Source: Endomychus coccineus
Lineage: Eukaryota > Arthropoda > Insecta > Coleoptera > Endomychidae
DNA length: 64,000 nucleotides
Direction: 5' to 3'
NCBI GenBank assembly: GCA_958510875.1
Contig: OY294067.1
Location: 140,760,346 to 140,824,345, forward strand
The position numbers were made by a program, and so were the translations under genes. The notes beneath the pieces were generated by a model. It saw nothing but the letters and a program-made list of their open reading frames with translations. It had not been told where the DNA came from and ran no database searches. This document shows, piece after piece, positions 10,590-21,135 of this stretch (positions within the stretch are counted from its first letter, which is position 1; the number at the start of each line of letters is the position of its first letter).

Positions 10590-10944
10590 GGAGGGCCCAA
10601 TGTTGGGCCTATCGACTAAAATCTTGGCGCAAATTACGAAGAAATACATTTGCTATTTCAGTTTGGAACAGCGTACGCGAATTCTTTCATAATACCAAAT
10701 TATATCGAATTTCATCATAAAAAACTAGCGCGGAATTTCATTTATCGGTAATAAGCGAGGGTCGGTACAATAGATTTCGCGGGAGAAATTACAATTTTTT
10801 CAATATTTCGAAATGCACCTGAAGGCATAATCGTTTTTTATGAATGTGTGAGTTTATGTAGACGTGTGAACTTCTAAATGTCACCGTGACATGATGGAAC
10901 GAAAAAAAATAAGATTAATGAAAAATATTTGTTTTTTAGGTCTA

Positions 10945-11225
10945 ATTATTCACAAATAACCTGCGTCGCAATTGTTATTGATAACATCATCGGTATCGTC
11001 ATCATCTTCATCATAGTGTTCATTTTCATCCATACGCTTATCAATATCATCATCATCTAATATACTGCTTCTGACTCGGGGGTAATTAGAACAGTCTTTA
11101 CCTCCACAATGCTTACATGATGAGCTACAAGGTAATCATAATTTTTTGCACGAACATTTACCAGCACAATTTTTCTTACAACGACAAGAGATTATTTTGA
11201 TCAATTCATCGGGACATGTATTTTT
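10945..11225 (-). pseudogene. Cys-rich CXC-like protein fragment, left copy
   Basis: Read leftwards, the frame carries SCRCKKNCAGKCSCKK, a stop, then LPCSSSCKHCGGKDCSNYP and an acidic Asp-rich tail ending near 10955. The dense CxC/CxxC pattern matches a CXC-like zinc-binding domain found at the C-terminus of an uncharacterised insect protein family that I know only as a pattern. An in-frame stop splits the domain, so this copy is dead. Function is unknown; a transposon-associated protein is one possibility. Confidence 0.55.
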
Positions 11226-11399
11226 TACTGTCTGAATAGGAGCATTTCCATTGGAAATATTTCACCTATCTCATTTCGTTGGATCAATGGTTTCGTTACC
11301 AAAGTTGGTAATGCACCCTAAGAATATGTTGCTTCGCAGCATTATTGTATTTCCATATGGTTACCTTGTTGAAATCTTATATAGAGTATGAAAGATCGG

Positions 11400-11765
11400 G
11401 CAATCGGAATTTGCTAATAAATGTGTTAAACAAAATGCTCCCAATTGTTCTTGGCAGTGGACATTTACATTATGCCAAGGCATTACAAGGTAACAATATG
11501 AAAATACGATAATCCTGCAAAGCAACATATTTTTAGGGTGTATCACCAAGTTCAGGCTTGGATCGGTAATGAAACCATTAATACAACGAAATTGGGTTGG
11601 AGCAATAGTCCGAATCGTCTTACTCCAATACAAACAGTAAAAAATGCACGTCCTGATGAGGATAAAAATCTCTTTTCGGGATTATAAAAAGTTCTACTGA
11701 TAAATGTTCGTGCAAAAAATTAGGATTACCTTGTAGCTCATTATGTGAGCATTATATACACGTTC
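11400..11765 (+). pseudogene. Cys-rich CXC-like protein fragment, right copy
   Basis: Mirror copy of the left fragment. The plus strand reads HIFRVYHQVQAWIGNETI followed by NTTKLGWSNSP, which precedes the Cys-rich domain in this insect family, then a degraded Cys-rich segment with a frame change near 11660. A remnant CSCKKLGLPCSSLC-type stretch is visible near 11710-11755. It preserves the region upstream of the Cys domain better than the left copy does. Not functional. Confidence 0.55.
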
Positions 11766-11985
11766 ACAGGTCTACATACACTCACACGTTCATAAAAAAC
11801 GCGCGCGAAATCTATGGTACCGACCCTCGCTTATTGACGATAGATGAAATTCCGCGCTAGTTTTTTTTATGATGAAATTCGTTATAACTTGCAATTATGG
11901 AAGAATCTCCGTACCCTGTTTCAAACGTAAGTAGTAGATGCATTTTTTGTAATTTGCTCCAAGATTTTTGTCGCTAAGTCCAAAA

Positions 11986-13149
11986 TTGGGCCCAAACACA
12001 TCTACTAAGATAGCTTCATTTTTACCAAACCCAAATCGATCTGCTTAGACTTAAAATGCTCATTATAAGAACTTCTAAGAAAATTGCTAACCTGAAAAAA
12101 TTTGAATTCTTCGGTGATCCCAAATTTTTAAAATGGCGCCAAAGATATGTCTTTGAACCGAAATGCTTGAATTTTGGATATTAGGTGCAGAATAATAGAA
12201 TCTTTTGAATGATTTTAGTTTTAGATCGATAATATGAGTATTTCGTCTGAAACTCGTAAAATACAGATTTTTCAAAATGGTCGATTTTGGCGCCAAAAAA
12301 TTAGGTGAGTCAAAATATCAGAAACTGAAAGAAGAGGAATAGAAAAAAATACTATCTTCTCACCGGAAGGGAATATGAAAAATTAAAAACCCTTTGACAT
12401 ATACTCAATTTTTCAATGTGCTAAAAACACGCTAAGTGGGCCCACGACCTTGAATCGACTTCGGACCGGAGCCAAAAATCGCGTATGAATTTGTCCAATA
12501 ACTTGTGTTCAAATATTTTTTTATACAGCCCATAGTTTCGTCACAAAACGAAAAAAATCGAAAAATTGTCATTTTTGTGTCCAAAAAATGGCCATAGTTT
12601 TTCGAGCACAGGTTTAATGCGAATTCAAACTACACCATCGTTTTCGGCGTATCAAAGTACATAAGAATAGACAAAAATTAGACCTCGCGGAAATTCGGAC
12701 AAAAAACGTCGATTTTCATTCTTAAATGACTGGCCTATATGCATTGTTGATATACTCGTAGGTAAGAAATTGATTTATTAGCCGAGGATACTACCTGTGA
12801 AGGAGGCAGCCTTGTCGTCAGCATAGCAATACAAACATGTGCTTGAATTTTCAATTCAATGTTTGATTTCCCAAGGAATTCATACATAGTTCTGCTATTT
12901 TGGTCTATGCAATGTGGGGTTAAACTAATATTTCCTGTGCTATTATTCGTAATGTATCATTCCCGATTAAACGTTATTAAATGTGGGGATACTGGAAAAG
13001 ATATTTTCGACATCAAATGATCAAGTTTGGTATTTGTCTTTGGTTCTATATGTTTAATTTTTTCTATTAACTAAAATTTATCTTTATGTTGCATTTAGTG
13101 CTAAAATTTGTATATTTTAAAATTATGTTGATTCATAAAATGTTTGAGC
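11986..13149. other. Unassigned AT-rich sequence
   Basis: No gene recognised. The stretch 12100-12700 contains ATGGCGCC and GGCGCCAAA phrases and many A/T runs but no clear boundaries. Confidence 0.4.
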
Positions 13150-14010
13150 AATTTTTCTATCTTATGATAACGCATTGAACTGGGATGCTCACATCGACAT
13201 ATTATGTAGCAAATTATCAACTGTAAGCTATGCTTTGAGGAGGTTGCACAGTCTTACAAGTAGATGCATACTACTATCCTATTATTAAGCTGTTCTTATG
13301 GCATTATATTCTGGGCATCTGCATCTAAATCGGACCCAGTCTTTCTAATGCAGAAACTTGCAGTAAGAAGTATGGTAGGAGCAAATAAAAGAACCTCATG
13401 TAGAAACATCTTCCGAGAATTGCAATTACTACCCCTTCCATGTATTTATATGAAGCAACTTTTGATATATGTCAAAATAAATGTTGGTTCTTTTCCCGGC
13501 AATGATTTCAATCATACTTATCCTACTAGAAACCGAGCAGACTTGTTGATAGCCCAGCATAAGATGTCCCTGTATGAAGAAAGTCCACGATATATGGGCA
13601 TAAAGATGTTCAAGAAACATCCGCAGTCGCTGAAAGATAATGTTAATATAAATCAGTTTAAGGGAGTTCATAAACTTTTGCAAGAGCATGTATTTTACAG
13701 TGTTTCTGAGTACTTGGCATCTATAATAACATATGATCCATAAAGTCTTGCTCATTTCCTTTAATTTAATTAATATTTATAAATAAGTATAGTAGATACT
13801 GAGCTATAATCGTAATTATTATTATTTGTTACTTTCCACAGGAAGTATTATCTTCATATTTCTTTACATCATTTTTCTTTTTTGTTTTCCTTTCCTGTCT
13901 TATTTGTTTACTCACATACCTGTATATTTCTTGACGTGTCTTATACCATGTTATCATTGGTCCTATGAACAATAAAAACTATTATTATTATTATTATTAT
14001 TATTATGATT
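13150..14010 (+). pseudogene. LINE 3' end (CR1/Jockey-type reverse transcriptase C-terminus)
   Basis: A 5'-truncated LINE. The first part reads LNWDAHIDILCSKLSTVSYA followed by LRRLHSL, the region after the RT palm. A frameshift near 13265 leads into 13264-13743, whose SYGIIFWASASK, RTSCRNIFRELQLLPLPCIY and YMGIKMFKKHP are typical of the LINE RT C-terminal region. The 3' UTR (13744-13980) ends with AATAAAAAC then a (TAT)n tail of about ten units, a common 3' end for these LINEs. No endonuclease, ORF1 or catalytic palm remains, so it is dead on arrival. Confidence 0.85.
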
Positions 14011-14923
14011 GTATCTAGCTCCCCATGGTTCGTTATATTATACTTAAATTCTGTCTATTTAGTTCGTTCCCCTTTTTCTTCATTTCTATTCCATATCATC
14101 ACAACGTAGGTCTCTAACCAAATTGTTATCATCAACTCTAAAGAAGTTTTCCATACTTTCAGTATACATATCTTTTATTCTCAATGTGTTATAGTCTCTC
14201 TGTAATTTTTAGGGTTCACATTTCCATGTTCCTCAATTTTGGCCAATCTTTATGTTTTCGGGTGCGCTGATCAAGAAAATGGCCATTAATATTGTCTGAG
14301 CCCTATGCTACTCGAGTTATTGGCTGTTTTTTGGGTTCAAATTGCCCCTACTTTGGTGTATTTTCAATTTTCGATAGATCACGAAACTGTTTGTGAGTAT
14401 CTTTACTCTGTTGCACTCATCAGTGTGAACCACTTTTCAGTATAGACAGTCACGAAGCTGTTTGTGCTTATCTTTTACTCTGTCGTACTCATCAGTGCTC
14501 ACCCGCATCGTCCTTGTATATAATATGTAATATTGAGTTTCTAGCAAGTAAGAGATGAAGCCACGTTTTTTTTTCAAACAAAATTTCATTATTATATGTA
14601 TTTGAATCCTGCAGTTTATTTGTTGATTTTTTTGTTGATTAATCAATTTTAATAATAATTTATTAATTAATTATAATAATAATAATAACAATAATAACGA
14701 TTATTATTTTAATTATTATCATTATATTATTATCATTATTATGATTATTATTATTGAAATTATTATGATTTTGTATTATAATTATAAAAAAGAGAAAAAA
14801 ACGTTTCCCGGATGGGATTAAACCCGGGTTAACCTCATTTACATCATCTTTGATAACGAAGAATTGGAATTTTCAGTTGATATTTTTTGTGTAACTCTGT
14901 CAAACGCTGAAGTAGAGAAAATA
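14011..14923. other. Unassigned, with ATT/AAT-rich microsatellite
   Basis: No gene. A short direct repetition of TCACGAAACTGTTTGTGAGTA-like sequence occurs at about 14380 and 14448. ATT/AAT trinucleotide-rich sequence occupies about 14650-14775. Confidence 0.5.

Positions 14924-14978
<55 letters not shown>
14924..14978. repeat. (TA)n microsatellite
   Basis: About 27 TA units immediately left of the SINE. Confidence 0.9.
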
Positions 14979-14979
<1 letters not shown>

Positions 14980-15002
14980 CATATATACTAATTAACATAT
15001 AT

Positions 15003-15195
15003 GTAATTGGTAAACACCCTGGACTAGAACTCCAGAAATGTGGGTTCGGAACCCGCCTATGATTCAATCTTTTACGTTTATTCCTCTTTATAATCCTATG
15101 TTAAATTATCTAAGCTATCTTCATAATTCAGAAAATTTTACTCTATATCTCTTAAGTTACATACACGAAATTCTGGCCAATTAGGCAAAGAATCT
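15003..15195 (+). mobile_element. tRNA-derived SINE, plus-strand copy
   Basis: The head reads GTAATTGGTAAACACC (end of a degenerate A box) and GGTTCGGAACC at 15043-15053 (B box), as in a tRNA. The body (CTTTATAATCCTATG, CTTCATAATTCAGAAAA) recurs at 54945-55118 on the other strand and as a headless fragment at 34513-34580. The 5' end is truncated at the (TA)n. It is not a functional tRNA because no cloverleaf can be completed. Confidence 0.7.
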
Positions 15196-15204
15196 TATAT
15201 ATAT

Positions 15205-15424
15205 GTAGAACTGGATTCTCGGGTATTGATCCGCGTTGTGTGGTTTCGGTCCTCAAAAGGACCAATTTCACGACGTTTCGGCAAAGTCGCATTTGCCATC
15301 TTCAGGTGACTCTACGGTCGAATCACCTGAAGATGGCAAATGCGACTTTGCCGAAACGTCGTGAAATTGGTCCTTTTGAGGACCGAAACCACACAACGCG
15401 GATCAATACCCGAGAATCCAGTTC

Positions 15425-15427
<3 letters not shown>
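15205..15427. repeat. Perfect palindrome, 105-bp arms, 13-bp loop (two PLE termini head to head)
   Basis: The bases 15205-15309 are the exact reverse complement of 15323-15427; the centre is at 15316. Each arm is one copy of the terminal sequence also found singly at 35035-35140 and 35208-35315. Each arm carries a hammerhead-like core, and the right side runs directly into (TA)n. Confidence 0.92.
15327..15357 (+). ncRNA. Hammerhead-ribozyme-like core (palindrome right arm)
   Basis: CTGAAGA, one extra base, a 6-bp stem GGCAAA/TTTGCC, then GAAAC. A following stem CGTCGTG/CACAACG with one mismatch encloses a second hairpin (GGTCC/GGACC). An identical core lies on the minus strand at 15275-15305. 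Where a cleavage U would be expected after the third stem I read C, so self-cleavage is doubtful. Confidence 0.5.
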
Positions 15428-15464
<37 letters not shown>

Positions 15465-15466
15465 TA
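15428..15466. repeat. (TA)n microsatellite
   Basis: About 18 units between the palindrome and the PLE-3 end. Confidence 0.9.
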
Positions 15467-15469
15467 TAC

Positions 15470-16813
15470 AATCTCATGTGCCATCTTCAGGTCTTCTCTT
15501 CAGGGCTGCTGCTCTGCTTCGAGTTAACTTGAAACTGATCTCCGTTGATCCTGTTGGTGTTTTATGTATCCTTGTTACATCTGGATGATTTTGCCGGTTT
15601 GATACGTCTGATTGAGTCTGTTGGTCTGTTGCGTTCGAGCGATTTTGTCGTTCATTGCGTTCAAGCGATTTTGTCGGTTCGTTGCGTCCGAGCGAGTTTG
15701 CCGGTCCGTTGAATTAGTCTGGTTGACTGTTCTCCTGGGTGGTAGAAGGGCTGGTTTCCAAGCAGTTGGTAATCTCTGTGTATCATCTGTTGTATTGAGA
15801 TTTGAAGGTCGCTTCTCGATTTTGATAGCTTCTCTTATGATGCGTTTTCTTTTGTGTGCTCCAGGCTGGCTAGGACTCGGGTGTTGTCAAAATCGATTTC
15901 ATGTGAAGTTTTTCTCACATGTTCGACAAGTGATGATGTTGTTTCTTGCTTTGCGACTGCATTGCGGTGTTCTTCACATCGAATGTTGATTCTTCTGTTA
16001 GTTTGTCCTATGTAACTTCCTCCGCAAACTTTGCATGGTATTTCGTAGACCCCTTGTGTTTCCAGATTTATTTTGGATTTAGCGTTAGGCAGTACTTGAC
16101 CAACCTTTTTGTCGTGTTGAAATATGTCTCAATGTTGTGTTTTTTGAGAATTCTGCTGATCTTCTCTGTAGTACCTTTGACGTATGGGAGATGGGCCTTG
16201 GCGACAGGTTCTCCTTTTTCTTCTCCTGTGGTTCGATCTGTCTGGCGTCGTAGCCTTAGTGCTCGTCTGATATTGTCTTTTGAGAACCCGTTTTGTTGTA
16301 GCGTGGTTTGTATTGTCTCCATTTCTTGTTGTTTGTGGTCATTGTCGGTTAGTCGGTCTGATCTGGCTATGAGTGTCTTTATTACGGATTGAAGTTGTGC
16401 TTGATGGTGATGTGACTGGGCGTTCATGTAACGATTCGTGTGTGTTGGTTTCCTGTATATGGTGTGTCCTATTCTGCCATTTGCTTGCTCATAAGAACAT
16501 CTAGGAAGGGTAGTTGGTTGTCCTTCTCGATCTCCATTGTGAACTTAATTTTTTCGTGAATGCTGTTTATGTGGCTCAGACATTTTGTCAGTGCGGCTTC
16601 TCCGTGAGTCCAGATGACAAACGTATCGTCTACGTATCGTAGCCAGTTTTGGTTTTTGGCTGGCAGTTCGGATGGCTCGTTCTTCAAAGTCTGTCATGAA
16701 CAGGTTGGCTAATACTGGGGATAAGGGTGATCCCATCGGTGCCCCTTCAATTTTTTTGTATCTTTGGTCCTTGTAGATGAAGTACGGGATCACCCTTATC
16801 CCCAGTATTAGCC
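15470..16813 (-). pseudogene. Penelope-like element family 3 (PLE-3): RT and GIY-YIG endonuclease remnant
   Basis: Read leftwards from about 16785. Reverse transcriptase pieces GAPMGSPLSPVLANLF (near 16740) and RYVDDTFVIW (near 16640) give the finger/palm region, with Asp-Asp intact but a frame change between them. FLDV and PFLDVLMSK follow. The GIY-YIG endonuclease (VYEIPCKVCGGSYIGQTNRR, about 16050-15990) is complete in another frame. A basic Gln/Thr-rich tail ends near 15585. The terminal region 15470-15530 keeps CTGAAGA and half of a hairpin, cut by (TA)n. The 5' part of the ORF is missing, replaced at 16786-16813 by a foldback. PLEs copy RNA into DNA and cut target DNA with GIY-YIG. At least two frameshifts make it non-functional. 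Confidence 0.85.
16708..16813. repeat. Foldback: 28-bp perfect inverted repeat at the PLE-3/PLE-1 junction
   Basis: GGCTAATACTGGGGATAAGG plus eight further bases at 16708-16735 is repeated inverted at 16786-16813. The inner 50 bp are PLE-3 RT sequence. The right arm abuts PLE-1 sequence exactly at 16814, so the inverted copy marks the junction. Confidence 0.85.
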
Positions 16814-17112
<299 letters not shown>

Positions 17113-18420
17113 ATGATAACATAGATACTGATCACGACTTAGCTTTTGACAATGTTATGAGTAGACCCTACAACACTCGTGTCAATCAGATAATGCAACT
17201 GAAACTGCTTCAAGTCACATGCAACCAGTAACGGAAGCCATTTCCTTTGAATCACAGTTCTCCCACGGATCTCAATTCTCGATGGTTTCAACAGATTCTA
17301 CATTTACTACTATGAGTCAAGATCGGAAACAAATTGAGAATGTCCTTCAGAGGTATTGGTATTTCGTTACATCATTTGGATTCTCTTCAAAATAAAGAAA
17401 GTGCTGCCGCAAAAATTATGGAAGAAGTAATCGCCAAATTTGGAGAGAAATTATCAGCATCACTACAAATAAGTTTACCAATAGCAAAAGATTCATATCA
17501 AATTTTATTAGAAAATAATGAATCTTTTTTAGAAACTATGCATAATCTACAGGAAGAATTCAAAAAAGCGACAGTTTTGAAGAAAATAGAAATCCTATCA
17601 TTGTTGCCCAAAAATTGGGTTATTCGACAATTTCCCAATTTTTCCCATGTTCAGAGTACATGTATAGGAAATTGTTGAAGTACAATCGAGATATTGGTTA
17701 GTTTATTATATTTGTTGAATTTCATATAGTTATTTGATTGAATAATTTTTTTAATTCAAAATTTATTAAAATTTCCAGATGCCATAAAACTTTTCAAAAG
17801 AAAGCAATACACAAAAATTCCACCTGAAGTTCAAAATTCAATTGAAAAATATTATGTAGACGAGAATAATTGTCGTGTCTGTCCTGGAAAAAAGGAATAC
17901 GTTACAGTTGTTGACTCCTCTGGAAAGAAAATATGTGTTCAAAAAAAATTACTACTTTATACTGTTCATGATCTCTACATTAATTTTACTGAGGATTATC
18001 ATGATCGTTTCGATGTTTTACCAAAATTTTCTTATTTTGCTGGTCTAAGACCACGTGAATATATTGTAGCTGGAGATCCTGGAAGCCATAGTATTTGTGT
18101 TTGTGAAGAACATGAAAATATAAAATTAAAGCTATCTTCCTACAATAAGGATTTGAAATACAGGGACCTTCTTGAAATCGCATTCTGCAGTACGAATAAT
18201 ATTGAATGTATGCTACATAGATGTAGTGAATGTCCTGAAGAAGATATCATAAGAAAAAAGATTGATGATAGCTGTACTCATCAGAATGCAAATATTACTT
18301 ACAAATGCGGGGTCAATGAGGGTAGTCGAGCGTCTCTTAGTAGCATCACAGAAAAGGTGGAAGATTTTAAGAAGACATTGGTAACTGGAATATGGAATTC
18401 GGGTATTCATCATTTCATAG
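17113..18420 (+). pseudogene. Arthropod uncharacterised gene remnant with intron, reading into the PLE
   Basis: Resembles a family, known to me only as a pattern, found in arthropods and cnidarians: ILSLLPKNW, then CPGKKEYVTV, QKKLLLY, GLRPREY, GSHSICVCEEHENIKL, ECMLHRCSECP and a later HHFIA. A short N-terminal region begins near 17113. Frame changes occur near 17205, 17345 and 17643. A GTTAGT donor at 17697 and TTCCAG acceptor ending at 17778 define an 82-bp phase-1 intron that restores the family pattern across the joint. From 17779 the frame is open without a stop to 20579, because the last part of this gene is in frame with the PLE ORF. Function is unknown. The frame breaks in exon 1 argue against expression of a full protein, unless they are sequence errors. 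Confidence 0.65.
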
Positions 18421-20579
18421 CTGATTCAGTAAAACAAACTGAAAATAACATAAGCAGAACCAAATCTACAATAAAAAATATCCTACCTACCCAAATCTAC
18501 AATACGTATTTAGAATTAGAAACTCAAAAATTTGAAAAAAACTTTAATAAAATTAAACATAGAAATATTGAGAAAATAAATAAATTAAATAACAATAACA
18601 AAAGAGATCTCATAGTTGATAATAATTGGCTAATGAATTTATCTCAAACAAATGTTCCAAAAAATGTAATAGACACTTTAGCTCTCGGTGAGAAATTTAG
18701 TAATACTCTATATAACGAAAGACAAATACCTATCAATAACATAATTTCTTCACTTGAAACTGAAATTGCTAAAAAACCTACTCAAATAGCAAATGAGATA
18801 AGATCAAAATGTATAAACACAATAACTAATTTCAAACAAACAGTTAAAAATAATAAATTTAATAATAAAAATAACAAATCAATCGAAAATTTCAAAGAAA
18901 CCAAACAATTCATCAAATCTAACCCACAAATTACTATCTTAAAAGCAGATAAAGGTAATAAAACTGTTATCATGGACACAAATGAATATGAGGATAAAAT
19001 GTCTACAATGTTGAATGATCCTGAAGTATATAAGAAACTAAATAACAACCCAACTAATATTTACCAAACTAAAAATAATAACTTAGTAAAAAAATGGTTT
19101 GAAAAGAAATATATTTCAAAATACATTCATAAACAATTAACGATACATAATGCTCATCCTCCAAAAATATATGGTTTACCCAAAATTCATAAACCTAATA
19201 TACCGATGCGACCTGTAGTATGCAGCATTCAATCACCTTTTTATGAAATGGCTAAATACTTATCCAACATACTAAAAAACATAGCTTACAAAAATGAGTT
19301 TTACATCAAAGATTCTTGGGATTTCAAGGAATTCAATAACAAAATTACAATACCTAAAAACTATATCTTAGTATCACTAGATGTCACATCTTTATATACA
19401 AATATCCCTTTAGAATTAGCTAAACAAATAATTCAAAATAAATGGGATGAAATAAAACTATATACAAATTTACCTATGAATGAGTTCTTAACAGCTATAG
19501 AATATACACTCACCGCTAATTTTTTACAATATAAAGATGATTGTTATAAACAATTAGATGGTTGTGCAATGGGCTCTCCAATATCAAGTATCATAGCCCA
19601 AATAGTAATGGAATTCCTTGAAGAAAAAGTAGTATCTCAACTAAATTATAATATAGCCTTCTTCAAAAGATATGTTGATGATTGTATTGCTGCAATCCCT
19701 GAAAACAAATGTAATGAATTTTTGAATTCTTTCAATTCCTTTCACCATAAGTTACAATTTACGATTGAATTAGAAAATCATAACGAAATAAATTTTTTAG
19801 ATTTAACTTTAGTAAGAAAATCAAATGATAACAAAATTCTAACAAAATGGTATACCAAACCTACTTGGTCAGGAAGGTATACTAATTTCAATTCTAATAT
19901 ACCTAAAAAATATAAGAAAAATGTTATTATAAATCTAATAGATAGAGCTATTCGACTAAGTTCTCCTGAACTGAGAACTATATCTATTACAAAAACAAAA
20001 GAAACTTTAATAAGAAATGGTTATCCCATTGATTTAGTAAATTCGATAACTAAAGACAAAATTCATAAATTTTATAACTCATTTGGTGGAATCAATACCA
20101 ATAATGAGAAAACTAATGATAGGCATTACATATCACTACCATATATCGGTGGACTTTCAGAGAAAATTTGTAATATAGTGAAACCTTGTGACCTACATAT
20201 ATGTCATAAGAGTTATTTAAATCAGAAAAGTCTCTTTACAAAATTAAAAAGCAGCGTACCTTTCAAAAAAATAACCCATACTGTTTATTCCATCCCTTGC
20301 AAAGATTGCGAAAAGGTATATATTGGCCAATCTTCACAATACCTCGAAAAAAGATTAAATGGCCACAAATATACCAAAAATTCATCAACTGCGCTCAATA
20401 AACATGTGAAAGACACTAACCATACTTTCGACTATAACAATACAAAAATTTTAAATATTGAAACAAACGACAACAAACGTTTGATATTAGAATCTATTCA
20501 AATTAAAAAGAACAATTGTGTAAATGACAAAATAGATTCCAATCTTTCGAAACTGTACAATAATCTAATTCAAACTTAA
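18153..20579 (+). CDS. PLE-1 reverse transcriptase / GIY-YIG endonuclease, fused to an upstream gene exon
   Basis: The best open frame in the window: 808 codons as counted from a TTG codon at 18153, but with no stop back to 17779. Residues 1 to about 90 belong to the upstream arthropod gene; PLE sequence begins at about residue 92 (near 18425). RT landmarks: KADKGN (264-269), YGLPKIHK (340-347), LDVTSLYTNIP with Asp410, GCAMGSPISS (470-479), RYVDD with Asp509-Asp510, and FLDL (548-551). The endonuclease spans about 705-790: VYSIPC with CxxC (716, 719), VYIGQSS (722-728), Arg734 and Glu780. Catalytic residues appear present. PLEs prime reverse transcription at a cut made by this endonuclease. 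Where translation of the PLE would normally start is not clear from this copy. Confidence 0.9.
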   Translation: MKYRDLLEIAFCSTNNIECMLHRCSECPEEDIIRKKIDDSCTHQNANITYKCGVNEGSRASLSSITEKVEDFKKTLVTGIWNSGIHHFIADSVKQTENNISRTKSTIKNILPTQIYNTYLELETQKFEKNFNKIKHRNIEKINKLNNNNKRDLIVDNNWLMNLSQTNVPKNVIDTLALGEKFSNTLYNERQIPINNIISSLETEIAKKPTQIANEIRSKCINTITNFKQTVKNNKFNNKNNKSIENFKETKQFIKSNPQITILKADKGNKTVIMDTNEYEDKMSTMLNDPEVYKKLNNNPTNIYQTKNNNLVKKWFEKKYISKYIHKQLTIHNAHPPKIYGLPKIHKPNIPMRPVVCSIQSPFYEMAKYLSNILKNIAYKNEFYIKDSWDFKEFNNKITIPKNYILVSLDVTSLYTNIPLELAKQIIQNKWDEIKLYTNLPMNEFLTAIEYTLTANFLQYKDDCYKQLDGCAMGSPISSIIAQIVMEFLEEKVVSQLNYNIAFFKRYVDDCIAAIPENKCNEFLNSFNSFHHKLQFTIELENHNEINFLDLTLVRKSNDNKILTKWYTKPTWSGRYTNFNSNIPKKYKKNVIINLIDRAIRLSSPELRTISITKTKETLIRNGYPIDLVNSITKDKIHKFYNSFGGINTNNEKTNDRHYISLPYIGGLSEKICNIVKPCDLHICHKSYLNQKSLFTKLKSSVPFKKITHTVYSIPCKDCEKVYIGQSSQYLEKRLNGHKYTKNSSTALNKHVKDTNHTFDYNNTKILNIETNDNKRLILESIQIKKNNCVNDKIDSNLSKLYNNLIQT

Positions 20580-21086
20580 CAAAATTTTATTAATTTGAAG
20601 TGCCACTCTCCATTGTCTATTTAAAATTCAACCTAAAAAAGATGAAGTATTATTCAACTATGACACTATAGAGTAACAATTTTGAGGTTAAATTCCATAG
20701 AATTATCTTAAACTTGAATAGTTATGATAGAAATACTTATCATAGAGTAACTAATTCATACAATAATTCATAGATATTTATAATTGTACAATATTGGAAT
20801 GTCTTGTATTTAATCAAATTCAATCTATTTCAAATTGTAGTTAGCCATACATTACTCTTTCACACACAACCGATCCAATGTTTTCTGCAGTTTTAATTGG
20901 ATCTTAAAACACAAGTCGGCTGCAGACGCATTTCATTGATCGAAATCATCTATTCTTTTCTAAATTACGTGGAAACACTAATTCAATTAACAATTTTGAT
21001 AAAGGCAATAAACATTGTCGAAACGTCAAAACAGAATTTTTATTTCATTATCAGTATATATACGAACCAATATACCAAGAAAACAT

Positions 21087-21089
<3 letters not shown>
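20580..21089 (+). mobile_element. PLE-1 3' region
   Basis: Noncoding tail of the copy above. In order: a stretch with TTGAGGTTAAATTCCATAGA, CAAGTCGGCTGCAGACGC (20913), TTTTGATAAAGGCAATAAAC with ATTGTCGAAACGTC (20992-21027), and a terminal CAGTATATATACGAACC block, then (TA)n. The middle block resembles a hammerhead core (TTGATAA, a hairpin with ATTGTC, GAAAC) with changed core bases, so it is probably inactive. The same tail is the reference for all PLE-1 ends in the window. Confidence 0.85.

Positions 21090-21131
<42 letters not shown>
21090..21131. repeat. (TA)n microsatellite at the centre of an opposed PLE-1 pair
   Basis: About 20 units; PLE-1 3' ends face each other across it. Confidence 0.92.

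Positions 21132-21135
<4 letters not shown>

Larger units (their letters stand above)
10590..11985. repeat. Large imperfect inverted duplication
   Basis: The left arm (about 10590-11370) and right arm (about 11430-11985) are reverse complements with indels. Examples: ACTAGCGCGGAATTTCAT at about 10725 matches the reverse complement near 11855; a GAGCTACAAGGTAATC block is at about 11131 and, inverted, near 11730; ATGTTGCTTCGCAGC at about 11327 matches inverted sequence near 11517. The arms hold two broken copies of one Cys-rich gene facing away from each other, with their 3' flanks outermost. Confidence 0.75.

Noticed and set aside
15003..15070. A functional tRNA gene
   Set aside because: B box is present but the 5' half is truncated and no acceptor stem pairs; it is a SINE head.
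15612..16392. Plus-strand frames of 125 and 148 codons
   Set aside because: They are antisense to the PLE-3 RT/GIY-YIG sequence, which has clear motifs.
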